A stretch of DNA of 64,000 nt, from positions 350,117-414,116 of the forward strand of contig JADKDR010000004.1 in NCBI GenBank assembly GCA_016714535.1, written 5' to 3'. This document shows positions 47,501 to 56,722 of this stretch, piece after piece. Numbering within the stretch: position 1 is the first letter of the stretch; the number at the start of each line of letters is the position of its first letter. The stretch is from Bacteroidota bacterium (lineage in GTDB: Bacteria > Bacteroidota > Bacteroidia > AKYH767-A > OLB10). Position numbers and translations under genes: made by a program. The notes beneath the pieces were generated by a model that was not told the origin of the DNA, searched no databases, and saw nothing but the letters and a program-made list of their open reading frames with translations.

Positions 47501-49796
47501 ATCATCAACGGTTCCTCAAGATGCATTATTCTTTGGCTCAGTAATAGGTGGTGCTGCCATGCCGGGCGGAACACAAGGATATGAATTGCCCATCAGTGAT
47601 CATTATAGTGGAGGCAAACTGCAAAACACTTCTTTCCTTGCTTTAGATGTAAAAACCGATACCATCATTGTGGCAAATGGTGTTTATGATTTAACAACAA
47701 GTTCGTTTAATGCTCCACGTACATTTACTTATTTACCTGTTTTAGCATTTACAAATGCATCAGGTATATCTTTGATTGATGCTGACCCTTATCAGTTTTT
47801 ATGGTCAAATGGTGAAACTACCGAAAATATTTCGGCATTATCGGCTGGAATATATACGGTGTTAGTTACAGATTGTAACGGATGCACAACAACTGCCGAA
47901 TCAGAAGTCTTTGAACCAGTCTTACTTGAACTAGTTGAATCACATATTGACATAAACTGTTATAATGAAGCTACAGGATCAATTGATATAACAGTATTTG
48001 GAGGAACAGCTCCGTACACCTATGAATGGAGTGATGGTAATACCGATGAAGACATTGATTCCCTGGTAGCAGGAGTATATACAGTAACAGTAACAGATTA
48101 TAACGGTTGTTCTTATATCCTCCCCATCGAAATTCTCCAAAACCCACCCTTTACCATTGGCAAAACAATCATCCCCAACATGTGCCATGGCGATAGTACA
48201 GCCCAAATATCCGTATATATAAATGGCGCTACGCCTCCTTATACGTATCAATGGAGCAATGGCGCCACCACCGCCATCAACAATTATTTGACTGCAGGCA
48301 CATATACACTTACAGTAACAGATAGTTTAGGATGCGATACGATCATGACCTTCTACATATTCGAGCCTAACATGTTAGATAAGAATTTCACGATTACCCA
48401 ACCATTATGTGCTGGCCAAACAGGTAGCATAAATATCACAGCCTTTGGCGGCACGCCATGGAGCGGTGCAGGCATACACGCAGCAGGCTACGACTATAGC
48501 CTTGATGGTGGAGCAGTTCAAAGCAGTGGCTTGTTTACAGGCATAAGCTCAGGTACTCACACGGTATTAATTACGGATAGCAACGGCTGTAATCTGGCAG
48601 TTGTATTTACCATCACAGCTCCGGCACCACTTATTTGTGGTGGCAGCGTAAGCAATACGATGTGCAACGGAGGCAGCGATGGAATGATAACGAGCAACAT
48701 AACCGGAGGCACCGCCCCCTATACATACAGTTGGAGCACGGGTGCTACTACCCAAACAATAGGAGGCCTAGCGGCAGGTGCGTATACAGTAACGGTAACT
48801 GATGCCAATGGATGTACCATGAGTTGCACGTATAATATAGTAGAGCCACCTGCCATAACCTTTACCTTAGTTGTTTGCGATAATATCAAATGTTATGGTG
48901 GCAATGATGGCAAGGCATGTTTAAATAATGTAGTAGGAGGCACGGCCCCATATACCTACCAGTGGAATACGATTCCAGCACAGACTACCGCCAATGCAAC
49001 CGGCCTAACGGCAGGAACATGGACGGTAACCATTACCGATGCCATGGGATGCATGACAACCGGTTCGGTAACAATTAGCCAACCATCGGCACCACTGGCA
49101 TTAAGTGGCGTAGTAACCAATGTAGGATGTAACGGAGGCAACACCGGAGCTGTTAACCTGACCATATCAGGTGGCACAGCGGGCTATACAGTATTATGGA
49201 GCACCGGAGCCACAACCGAAGACATCAGTGGTTTATCAGCGGGAACCTATACGGTAACTGTTACTGATGCTAATGGATGTACGGTAAGCACCAATACGAC
49301 CTACACCGTAGGACAGTCAGCCGCTATAGCCCTCAGCCTTGCAACCAACAATGTGAGTTGTAATGGAGGAGGCAATGGCAGTATAACCGCCACAGCTACC
49401 GGAGGTAGTGGAGCATATAGCTATAGTTGGAGCAATGGAGCTAGTACGGCCACCATCATCAATCTGGCAGCCGGTATTTATACAGTAACGGTAACAGATG
49501 GAAGTGGATGTACACAAAGTACAAGTGCCACCATCATAGAGCCAAGCGCCTTAAGTTGCATTTGCAATGCAAGTGTAACCAATGTAAGCTGCTTTGGTGG
49601 CAGCAATGGCAGTGTAACAGCACAACCCATAGGCGGTACCCCACCTTATGGATTTGTATGGAGCAATGGCGCATTAACACAAACGATCAACAATTTAACA
49701 GCAGGAACGTATACCGTAACCATAACGGATGCCAACGGCTGTACCAAAGGGCACGGCCACGGTAACGCAGCCATCACAATTATTTGTGTTTGTTAA
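44550..49796 (+). CDS. 19-kb giant SprB-repeat protein, segment 3 with nested lamin-tail-like domains
   Basis: Open in one frame from about 44550 (first ATG at 45372). It continues SprB repeats, which become diverged after 45100. Two repeats are split by insertions of about 230 residues: DSATCAGDLNGSIQTTIAGG is followed by GLIISKFFANPLGND, QEWVELIATRNIDF and so on, before the repeat resumes as SDPYTFVWENGATT (insert about 45931-46630); and DSVNCAGENTGAIDISISGG by MVISKVFANPNGND and FEFVELFAIKDIDF before DPYQFLWSNGETT (insert about 47092-47780). The inserts are related to each other and resemble lamin-tail (LTD) domains. Diverged SprB repeats follow. Frame breaks at GGG 49749-49751, where one G too many gives a false end at 49796. 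Confidence 0.8.
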   Translation, partial: GGTSPYTYLWSNGQTNATATGLIAGTYTAIVTDAIGCTTSCSYPVTEPAVLTCVGSGTNVSCNGGNNGTATSTPAGGTSPYTYLWSNGQTNATATGLIAGTYTATVIDANGCTTSCSYTVTEPTALTCAATGTNVTCNGGSNGTAASTPSGGTSPYSYLWSNGQTNATSTGLIAGTYTATVTDANGCTATCDYTVTEPTALNCTATGTNVSCNGGTDGSATSTPTGGTSPYAYLWSNGATLVNAVGLSAGTYTVTVTDGAGCSTTCSYEVTQPIVLSCSIVATQVSCNGLNDGTATVTPQGGTPGSGPAFTYSWSHAATLNSASVSGLAPGTYTVTVTDANSCTTTCEVVITEPATLSVSCYSEPAFCFGGNSFIDITTSGGTPGYIFQWSDGTTGEDIPAIGAGTYTVTVTDSNGCTATCSTEITQPSDIVITAVADSATCAGDLNGSIQTTIAGGTPCANNSRGLIISKFFANPLGNDLAQEWVELIATRNIDFSVTPYTVIVANNGTANALGWKRGSTVTYAFQITSGNAVQGGVYYVGGSSLSTSGITSNILRSINVTNTGGDGSLGSSQATAGVFGNGGTSADGIAVFQGTVATITPATTPIDAIFYGSAVGGAFVAPGTSGYALPSNDKYTGGFLQTGSFIAPDAVSGQYMQAAGSFNPILDAFVTSRVFSNSATFTPGNSLVSIVGASDPYTFVWENGATTQNRTNLDPGMYTITVTDCNGCTKEQTITVHSKLLLNGTTLSTNLSCNNNGTGTIDLTVTNGNAPFTYNWSNGSTTEDISSLSAGIYTVNVTDDAGCTLSLSTSVSEPAAISIVALADSVNCAGENTGAIDISISGGAPCGENAPAMVISKVFANPNGNDSPFEFVELFAIKDIDFSLTPFSVIFANNGNANANGWLQGGGITYGFEINSGMATAGTTYYVGGSSMIPLTNILRAINTGTTTGDNGLGVANPTGILGNGGTNADAVAVFNGSLSSLTSSTVPQDALFFGSVIGGAAMPGGTQGYELPISDHYSGGKLQNTSFLALDVKTDTIIVANGVYDLTTSSFNAPRTFTYLPVLAFTNASGISLIDADPYQFLWSNGETTENISALSAGIYTVLVTDCNGCTTTAESEVFEPVLLELVESHIDINCYNEATGSIDITVFGGTAPYTYEWSDGNTDEDIDSLVAGVYTVTVTDYNGCSYILPIEILQNPPFTIGKTIIPNMCHGDSTAQISVYINGATPPYTYQWSNGATTAINNYLTAGTYTLTVTDSLGCDTIMTFYIFEPNMLDKNFTITQPLCAGQTGSINITAFGGTPWSGAGIHAAGYDYSLDGGAVQSSGLFTGISSGTHTVLITDSNGCNLAVVFTITAPAPLICGGSVSNTMCNGGSDGMITSNITGGTAPYTYSWSTGATTQTIGGLAAGAYTVTVTDANGCTMSCTYNIVEPPAITFTLVVCDNIKCYGGNDGKACLNNVVGGTAPYTYQWNTIPAQTTANATGLTAGTWTVTITDAMGCMTTGSVTISQPSAPLALSGVVTNVGCNGGNTGAVNLTISGGTAGYTVLWSTGATTEDISGLSAGTYTVTVTDANGCTVSTNTTYTVGQSAAIALSLATNNVSCNGGGNGSITATATGGSGAYSYSWSNGASTATIINLAAGIYTVTVTDGSGCTQSTSATIIEPSALSCICNASVTNVSCFGGSNGSVTAQPIGGTPPYGFVWSNGALTQTINNLTAGTYTVTITDANGCTKGHGHGNAAITIICVC

Positions 49797-51843
49797 CGGT
49801 ACCAATCCGGCATGTAACGGAGCTAACAGCGGATCGGCAACGGCCATCGCCATAGGAGGTGCAGCACCATACAGCTATAGCTGGAACACTGTACCAGTAA
49901 AGACCACAGCCATCGCAACCGGCTTAGGCGTAGGAACGTATACAGTTACCATAACGGATGCCAACGGATGTACGGCAACCGCGAGCGTGACTTTAACAGC
50001 GCCACCGTCCTTGAATGTAACGAGCAAGAAGACCAATGTAAGCTGCCATGGCGGTAGCAACGGAACCATAACGGTAGTACCAACAGGTGGAACAGCACCA
50101 TATAGTTACTTATGGAGCAATGGAAAAACAACGAAGTTTGTAATAGGCCTTGCAGCAGGAACGTATACCGTAACAGTAACAGATGCAGGAGGATGTACCA
50201 AGACATTGAGCGTAGTAATTACCCAACCAAGTGCCTTGTTGGCTTTGTATACTGTAACCAATGTAAGTTGTAATGGTGGCAGCAATGGCGCCATCGACTT
50301 AAGCGTAACAGGAGGCACCCCGGGCTATACCTACTTATGGAGCACAGGAGCCACGACACAGGATATTACGGGAGTAATGGCAGGCATGTATAATGTGACC
50401 ATAAAGGATAAGCGCGGATGTATAAGCAATGCGATGGTTGTAATAACCCAGGCCAATGCAATGATTGTAAGCATCACACCAAAGAATCCAAAATGTAATG
50501 GAGCGGCAAACGGACAGGCAACGGCAAGCGTTTCGGGAGGTGTAACACCATATAGCTATTCATGGAGCAGCGGTCAAACCACCGCCTCAGCTACTGGCCT
50601 AGCGGCAGGAACCTATACCGTAACCATAACTGATGCCAACGGATGTACCAAGACACAGAGTGTAACGTTAACACAGCCAGCAGTATTAAGTTGCAGTGCA
50701 AACGTATTGCAAACGATAACATGTAATGGAGGTCTTGGCAAGATAGGCGTAACTGTAACAGGCGGCACGCCAGGTTACACATATACCTGGAATACCGTAC
50801 CGGTAGCCACTACCGCGATAGTAAACAATGTAGGAGCAGGCACGTATACGGTGATCGTAAAAGACAAGAACAACTGTACAACCAGTTGCAGTGTGACGTT
50901 AGGTCAGCCGGCAGCAATTACCTGCGATCCATTGACCATCACAGCGGTAAGTTGTAATGGAGGTAACGATGGAACAGCTACTGTTTCAGGAGTAACAGGA
51001 GGCACCGGCCCATATACTTACTTGTGGAATACCAGTGTTGCCCAAACTACAGCAACAGCTACAGGATTAAGTGCAGGTACTTATACCGTAACCATAACTG
51101 ATGCCAATGGATGCACCAAGACCGCAAGTGTGGTTGTGACTCAGCCTACAGGAATAATGGCAGCGTTTACCACAACCCAACCTACGTGTCAAACGGGAAT
51201 AGGCACCGCCACAGTAACAGCAAGCGGAGGCACCATGCCTTACAGCTATTTGTGGAGTGATGGTCAAACAACAGCCACCGCTGTTAACTTGCCAGCAGGT
51301 ACCTACAGTGTAACAGTAACGGATGCCAATGGATGTACCGCACAACTTACAGGAATTATCATTAATCAGGGCAGCACGATAACAGCCAATCCATTAACAG
51401 GAGTAAATGTATTATGTAATGGAGGTAATAACGGCAGCGCAACTATTAGCGGCATTACCGGAGGTACAGCACCTTACAGCATCAGTTGGAATACGGTACC
51501 AGGCCAGGGCACGATGACCGCCACGGGCTTAACGGCTGGGACCTATACAGTAACCGTTACTGATGCACAAGGATGTATATATACGGCAAGTATAGAAATT
51601 ACAGAACCACTAACCCCTGTAACTGCAAGTATCCCTACTGTTGTACCAATCACCTGTACAGGTGGTGGCACAGCAAGTGCTACGGCACAGGGAGCAGGAG
51701 GCACTCCGGCTTACACATACCTTTGGAGTGACGGACAAACAGGTGCAACCGCCACAGGACTTGTGCCTGGCGGATATATCGTAACAGTAACAGACGCTAA
51801 TGGATGCACTGCCAGCCAGTTTAACCATAACAGCACCGGGTAG
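49750..51843 (+). CDS. 19-kb giant SprB-repeat protein, segment 4
   Basis: Continues directly from the previous segment (KGTATVTQPSQLFVFVNGTN) after a one-base shift in GGG at 49749-49751. It holds about nine diverged SprB repeats (CNGANSGSATAIAIGGAAPY, CHGGSNGTITVVPTGGTAPY, CNGGNDGTATVSGVTGG). Near the end, CTASQF should be CTASQLTITAPGSLVLNISG: an extra T in TTT at 51820-51822 causes the false stop at 51843. Confidence 0.8.
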   Translation, partial: GTATVTQPSQLFVFVNGTNPACNGANSGSATAIAIGGAAPYSYSWNTVPVKTTAIATGLGVGTYTVTITDANGCTATASVTLTAPPSLNVTSKKTNVSCHGGSNGTITVVPTGGTAPYSYLWSNGKTTKFVIGLAAGTYTVTVTDAGGCTKTLSVVITQPSALLALYTVTNVSCNGGSNGAIDLSVTGGTPGYTYLWSTGATTQDITGVMAGMYNVTIKDKRGCISNAMVVITQANAMIVSITPKNPKCNGAANGQATASVSGGVTPYSYSWSSGQTTASATGLAAGTYTVTITDANGCTKTQSVTLTQPAVLSCSANVLQTITCNGGLGKIGVTVTGGTPGYTYTWNTVPVATTAIVNNVGAGTYTVIVKDKNNCTTSCSVTLGQPAAITCDPLTITAVSCNGGNDGTATVSGVTGGTGPYTYLWNTSVAQTTATATGLSAGTYTVTITDANGCTKTASVVVTQPTGIMAAFTTTQPTCQTGIGTATVTASGGTMPYSYLWSDGQTTATAVNLPAGTYSVTVTDANGCTAQLTGIIINQGSTITANPLTGVNVLCNGGNNGSATISGITGGTAPYSISWNTVPGQGTMTATGLTAGTYTVTVTDAQGCIYTASIEITEPLTPVTASIPTVVPITCTGGGTASATAQGAGGTPAYTYLWSDGQTGATATGLVPGGYIVTVTDANGCTASQFNHNSTG

Positions 51844-51885
51844 TCTGGTATTAAATATTAGTGGAACAAATGTATTATGTAATGA

Positions 51886-54522
51886 GGCACGAGTGGTACA
51901 GCCACGGTAGTAGCCACCGTAGCCCCATCGCCTTACACGTATTTATGGAGCAATGGACAAACTGATGCTACGGCCACCGGCCTTGCATCAGGCACCTATA
52001 CGGTAACAGTAACAGACGCATCAGGCTGTGTTGATTCGATAGAAATAGAGATAGTAGAGCCAAGTGCGATGATCACCGGCACGAGCCAGGTGAATGTAAA
52101 ATGTAATGGCGCCAGCACCGGCAGTGCAGCAATAAATGTAGTAGGCGGAACGCCCGGATATAGCTATGCATGGAGCAATGGCAGCAGCACGAAGAATGTG
52201 AGCGGTCTTGCAGCGGGCACGTTTACGGTAACGATTACTGATGCCAATGGATGTACCATCACTGCCAATGTAACGATTACCGAGCCTGCAGCCATCGTAA
52301 TTACGCCCACCCAAACGGATGTGGCATGTAATGGCCAGAATACAGGCAGCGCCACGGCAAGCGTAAGCGGAGGCACAGCGCCTTACACGTATGCATGGAG
52401 CAACGGACAGAATAGTGCCACGATAAGCGGCCTAACAGCGGGCACCTATACAGTAACGGTAACTGACAACAACGGATGTACTGCAAGCAATGTATATGTA
52501 CTTACTACTGCAAGCGCAATTGTAGTTAACCCTAGCCAAACGACTATCGCCTGCCACGGAGGCACGAGTGTATTGTTGGTTAGTCCAACAGGAGGCAGCG
52601 GCACGTATACGTATAGCTGGAGTCATGATGGTGGCAACACTACCAATACAGCTACCGTAACAGCAGGTGTATATTATGCAACGGTAACGGATAGTGCGGG
52701 TTGTAGTGTAACGTATTGCTTTGTAGTCAACCAGCCATCGGCCTTAGCATGTGGCATTACGCAAGTAAATGTAACGTGCAATGGATTAACTACCGGCAGC
52801 GCGACTGTAAATGGTACAGGCGGCACAGGACTATACACGTATGCATGGAGCAATGGTCAGACCATGCAAACTGCCACGGGCCTGGGCGCAGGAACGTATA
52901 CTGCCACGGTAACCGATGGAGCAGGCTGTACGAGCACCTGCACAGTAACGATAACAGAACCTACGGCCTTATCGGTAGGTACGAGCAACACGAATGTAAG
53001 TTGTGTAAACCCAACCGGCACAGCCATGGCAGTAGTAGGCGGAGGTACCCCACCATATACCCATTTGTGGAGCAACGGAGCAACCACAAGTGCCATCAGC
53101 GGCCTTGCAGCAGGATCATATACAGTAACAGTAAACGATGCTAATGGATGCGGACCGATATCGGCCACGGCAGTTATAGGAGCACCAACTCCGGTAACAT
53201 GTACGGCCAGCGTTACGCAGAGTGTAAGTTGCAGTGGCTATCAGAATGGCCAGGCCACAGTAGTACCCGGAGGCGGCAATGGAGTATATAATGTAATCTG
53301 GAACACAGCTCCGGCACAGACCACGCTGACAGCTACGGGCATGGGAGCAGGAACATATACAGTAACCGTATTTGATAGCGATGGCTGCAGCAGCCAGTGC
53401 ACGGTAACGGTAACAGAGCCGGGTCCGCTCGTTTATAGCTTTAGCACCGGAGGAGCCGTATGTCAGGGTGGAAACAATGGAACAGCAACCATAACTCCGG
53501 TAGGAGGTACGCCATACACAGTTGGCAATGCATATGTTTATTTATGGAGCAATGGCCAAACTACACAGACAGCAACTGGCTTGAGTGCCGGGGCAGTGTA
53601 TGTTACCATAACTGACAGCATGGGATGTACCGTTCAGGCAGCAATTATCCTGACCCAAAGTGCAGCCCTTAACTGCAACACTACCTGCACCCCAACATCT
53701 TGTGGTCAGGCATTAGGAACAGCAACGGTAAATGTATTTGGCGGCACCCCACCATATGTATATCAGTGGAGCAATGGCGGCACCAATGGCATCAACACCG
53801 GCTTAGTAGCAGGCGTATATACCGTATTAATAACGGATGCCAGTGGATGTACCACCACATGCACAGCAATGGTAGGACAGGCAGCAGCAATCCAGTATAG
53901 CTTACAAGTAACCAATGCATTATGTAATGGTGGCAATGGCAGCATCAGCATCACTAACCTGAATGGCGGCAGCGCCCCATATGGTTATGTATGGACCAAT
54001 GCCCCTGGCGATACGATCGATAGCTTAAACACGAGCATCACGGCCCTTGCCGGATGGTATTATGTAACGGTAACCGACAGCAATGGCTGTACAAAACTTG
54101 ATAGCGCTCAAATTACCGAGCCGGCCATCATGGTTGCCACAGCAAGTGGTATCAATGTAAGTTGCAATGGCCAGAGCAATGGCAGTGCCAGTGTAGTAAC
54201 TACGGGAGGCGTTGCGCCATACAGCTATGCATGGAACAACGGAGCAAGCCAGAGCATGACCGCTAACCTTGGAGTTGGAACATATACAGTAACGGTAACA
54301 GATGTTAACGGATGCATGGCCACGGCCAGCATCGAGATCACGCAGCCGGCAGTATTAGATACGATAAGCACCAGCAGCACCGATGCCAATTGTGTATTGT
54401 GCGATGGTACGGGCACAGTGACTATGACAGGAGGCACAGCCCTTACAGTTATCTGTGGAGCAATGGACAGACCACCCAAACAGGTACCAACTTATGTTCA
54501 GGCAACAACTTTGTACAAGTAA
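51886..54522 (+). CDS. 19-kb giant SprB-repeat protein, segment 5
   Basis: Continues the same protein. A missing G near 51884 (AATGAGGCACG where the motif demands AATGGAGGC) compensates the extra T 63 bp upstream, so the frame equals that of segment 4. First in-frame ATG is at 52069. About eleven diverged SprB repeats follow (CNGASTGSAAINVVGGTPGY, CNGQNTGSATASVSGGTAPY). Near 54440 the motif GGTAPYSYLW is broken because CCCC appears as CCC (54440-54442); codons beyond are out of frame to the stop at 54522. Confidence 0.8.
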   Translation, partial: GTSGTATVVATVAPSPYTYLWSNGQTDATATGLASGTYTVTVTDASGCVDSIEIEIVEPSAMITGTSQVNVKCNGASTGSAAINVVGGTPGYSYAWSNGSSTKNVSGLAAGTFTVTITDANGCTITANVTITEPAAIVITPTQTDVACNGQNTGSATASVSGGTAPYTYAWSNGQNSATISGLTAGTYTVTVTDNNGCTASNVYVLTTASAIVVNPSQTTIACHGGTSVLLVSPTGGSGTYTYSWSHDGGNTTNTATVTAGVYYATVTDSAGCSVTYCFVVNQPSALACGITQVNVTCNGLTTGSATVNGTGGTGLYTYAWSNGQTMQTATGLGAGTYTATVTDGAGCTSTCTVTITEPTALSVGTSNTNVSCVNPTGTAMAVVGGGTPPYTHLWSNGATTSAISGLAAGSYTVTVNDANGCGPISATAVIGAPTPVTCTASVTQSVSCSGYQNGQATVVPGGGNGVYNVIWNTAPAQTTLTATGMGAGTYTVTVFDSDGCSSQCTVTVTEPGPLVYSFSTGGAVCQGGNNGTATITPVGGTPYTVGNAYVYLWSNGQTTQTATGLSAGAVYVTITDSMGCTVQAAIILTQSAALNCNTTCTPTSCGQALGTATVNVFGGTPPYVYQWSNGGTNGINTGLVAGVYTVLITDASGCTTTCTAMVGQAAAIQYSLQVTNALCNGGNGSISITNLNGGSAPYGYVWTNAPGDTIDSLNTSITALAGWYYVTVTDSNGCTKLDSAQITEPAIMVATASGINVSCNGQSNGSASVVTTGGVAPYSYAWNNGASQSMTANLGVGTYTVTVTDVNGCMATASIEITQPAVLDTISTSSTDANCVLCDGTGTVTMTGGTALTVICGAMDRPPKQVPTYVQATTLYK

Positions 54523-56591
54523 CCGATGCCAATGGATGTGTAGTAAGTGTATGTGTGAAAGTAGGTGGAGGCACGTTTACGGCAACCCTAAACAGTCCAA
54601 CGTATGCAGGCGGGGTCAACATCCGTTGCAACGGAGGTCTTGATGGCAGCATAAACCTGACCACCAACCCACAAGGCGCGTATACCTATACCTGGAGTAG
54701 CGGAGCAACAACCGAAGACTTGATGGGCGTAGGAGCAGGCACATATACGGTAACAGTAAGCAATGGAGTATGTACCCAAACGGTAAGCATAACCTTAACG
54801 GAGCCGGCAGCATTGACAGCTACAGCCAGTGGCACCAATGTAAACTGTAACGGAAATAACAATGGCACGGCTACGGTTGCGGCTATGGGAGGCGTAAGCC
54901 CATATAGCTATAGCTGGAGCAATGGTCAAACAACGGTAACAGCTACGGGCTTAATGGCAGGCACGTATACGGTGACGGTAACAGACGCAAACGGATGTAC
55001 GGCCACAGCAAGTTATGTGGTAACAGCACCTGTAAATGGTCTTAACATCACTGAAACGCATGTAAATCCAACATGTAATGGCAGCAGCAATGGCAGCATC
55101 AACATAACGGTAACAGGCGGTACCGCCCCATATACCTACATATGGACAGGTGGAGCAACTACCGAAGACCGCACAGGCCTTGCAGCAGGATCACATACGG
55201 TAACGGTAACAGATGCCAATGGATGTACCATCACCTTGTGTGTAGTGTTAACTCAACCTAGTGCTATTGTATTAAGCCAAAGCTGTACTAATACTACTTG
55301 CAATAATGGAAGCAACGGAGCCTCAAGTGTAGCCGCAGCAGGTGGCACTGCGCCATATACCTATGTGTGGAATAACTTTGAAACAACTAGCAGCATAAGC
55401 AACTTGCCTGCTGGTACATATACGGTAACAGTAACAGATGCAAACGGTTGCAGCAACAGCAGCAGTTGTGTAATAACAGCACCAACGTCAATTGTTGTAG
55501 TTGTTGATAGCACAAGCAATGTAACTAACTATGGAGGTAACAATGGAGCAGCATACATAAGCGTAAGCGGTGGTGGTGGCACTTATACATATCAGTGGAA
55601 TACCATACCGGTAAGGACCACACAGGATGTAATCGGATTAACTGCTGGAACATTCCAGGTAACGGTAACGGATGGCGGAGGATGTTTAACGCAGGCAAGT
55701 GTCACCATAACACAACCACCCTATGTGTGTAGTAATGGAAGCCCATTCCATACCGAGTTCCCTAATCCGGGTACGTATGGTAACGCGCAGGGATGGACAA
55801 CACCGGCAGCAGGCAATAACATAGGTACTTACCTGACCAACCACTTCCCGGCCGCATTCCCAGCGAGTTTGGTAGTTGGTGGTGGTTGCGGAGGTAGCCG
55901 CACATTAACACTAAGCAGTTCAACCGCAGTACGCAATTTCCTAACCGGCCAACCAGGAACAGGAGGAGCAACAATACTAACTTCCAACCTGAATAATCCT
56001 ACAAGCACAACGTTTAACAGTTCGTTTGCAGCCTTGGTAGTGAGCTTAAAAATGAGCGTTGTATTTGATGCATATGATCCAAACTTTGCACCCGTACCAA
56101 CAGTAACGTTAGGCGACCTGATATATAACACGGCCCCATTTGCAGGAATGACTGTAACGCAAGTATTAAATGAAGCGAACAAGAAATTAGGAGGATGTTC
56201 AAGTCCTTACTTAACATCGGCTTGCAGCACAGCGGTATGGAATATACTACGTGCCTGGGCCGGTGGTGCGCAAGGAAGTACTGCAGGTATGCTTACCTGT
56301 CCGGCACCACCTAAGATGGCGAGTGGAATAGCAAGTACAAGCGGGTTGGTAACTATTTATCCTAACCCAAGCGAGGGAATGTTGAATATGAACTTTGAAG
56401 CCAGCGAAGACGGGAAGTTGCGAATAGTAATTTATGATCATATTGGCAGAATAGTATTCGTTACCGAAGAAGCTGCATTTGCTGGTAGCAATATTAGAAG
56501 TTACGATTTGACCAACTTAGCATCGGGCATGTATCTAGTAAATGTACAATTGAATGGTATGACCGAAACGGGGAGATTGATAAAAAAGTAA
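54441..56591 (+). CDS. 19-kb giant SprB-repeat protein, segment 6 with T9SS type A sorting domain
   Basis: C-terminal part; an ORF can be drawn from 54312, but the protein-like frame starts at about 54441 (PYSYLWSNGQTTQTGTNL). About six SprB repeats lead to a distinct domain of about 200 residues (CSNGSPFHTEFPNPGTYGNA, QGWTTPAAGNNIGTYLTNHF, GGCGGSRTLTLSSSTAVRNF, ending near CSTAVWNILRAWAGGAQGS) that I do not recognise. It ends in a T9SS type A sorting domain (TIYPNPSEGMLNMNFEASED, VIYDHIGRIVFV, LASGMYLVNVQLNG). The sorting domain marks the whole 19-kb product for T9SS export. A terminator follows 27 bp after the stop. Confidence 0.85.
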   Translation, partial: PYSYLWSNGQTTQTGTNLCSGNNFVQVTDANGCVVSVCVKVGGGTFTATLNSPTYAGGVNIRCNGGLDGSINLTTNPQGAYTYTWSSGATTEDLMGVGAGTYTVTVSNGVCTQTVSITLTEPAALTATASGTNVNCNGNNNGTATVAAMGGVSPYSYSWSNGQTTVTATGLMAGTYTVTVTDANGCTATASYVVTAPVNGLNITETHVNPTCNGSSNGSINITVTGGTAPYTYIWTGGATTEDRTGLAAGSHTVTVTDANGCTITLCVVLTQPSAIVLSQSCTNTTCNNGSNGASSVAAAGGTAPYTYVWNNFETTSSISNLPAGTYTVTVTDANGCSNSSSCVITAPTSIVVVVDSTSNVTNYGGNNGAAYISVSGGGGTYTYQWNTIPVRTTQDVIGLTAGTFQVTVTDGGGCLTQASVTITQPPYVCSNGSPFHTEFPNPGTYGNAQGWTTPAAGNNIGTYLTNHFPAAFPASLVVGGGCGGSRTLTLSSSTAVRNFLTGQPGTGGATILTSNLNNPTSTTFNSSFAALVVSLKMSVVFDAYDPNFAPVPTVTLGDLIYNTAPFAGMTVTQVLNEANKKLGGCSSPYLTSACSTAVWNILRAWAGGAQGSTAGMLTCPAPPKMASGIASTSGLVTIYPNPSEGMLNMNFEASEDGKLRIVIYDHIGRIVFVTEEAAFAGSNIRSYDLTNLASGMYLVNVQLNGMTETGRLIKK

Positions 56592-56617
56592 ATCAGAAAA
56601 GAAGCAATAAAATTTCT

Positions 56618-56650
56618 AAGCGCCCTGTGCACCTGTTGCACAGGGCGCTT
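56618..56650 (+). terminator. Terminator of the 19-kb gene
   Basis: A perfect 14-bp stem (AAGCGCCCTGTGCA and its complement) with loop CCTGT begins 27 bp after the stop codon. The following bases are TGTTATATC, only weakly T-rich, but position and stability fit an intrinsic terminator. Confidence 0.75.
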
Positions 56651-56681
56651 TGTTATATCAAGCATATTGGGAGAAAAGAGA

Positions 56682-56722
56682 AGATATCAAGGGCGCGGGC
56701 GAAGCCCGCGCCCTTGATATCT
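56682..56722. repeat. Long perfect GC-rich hairpin (REP-like or second terminator)
   Basis: A 19-bp perfect stem (56682-56700 with 56704-56722) encloses the loop GAA; the inner part GGGCGCGGGC is much more GC-rich than the contig. A T5 run follows on the plus strand, so it can terminate transcription. Its build (GC arms, three-base loop) resembles the hairpin at 26491-26519, suggesting a genome-wide repeat family. Confidence 0.75.

Noticed and set aside
54312..54440. N-terminal 43 residues of the ORF starting at 54312
   Set aside because: They read the SprB repeat in the wrong frame; the protein-like frame begins at about 54441 after the CCC/CCCC indel.
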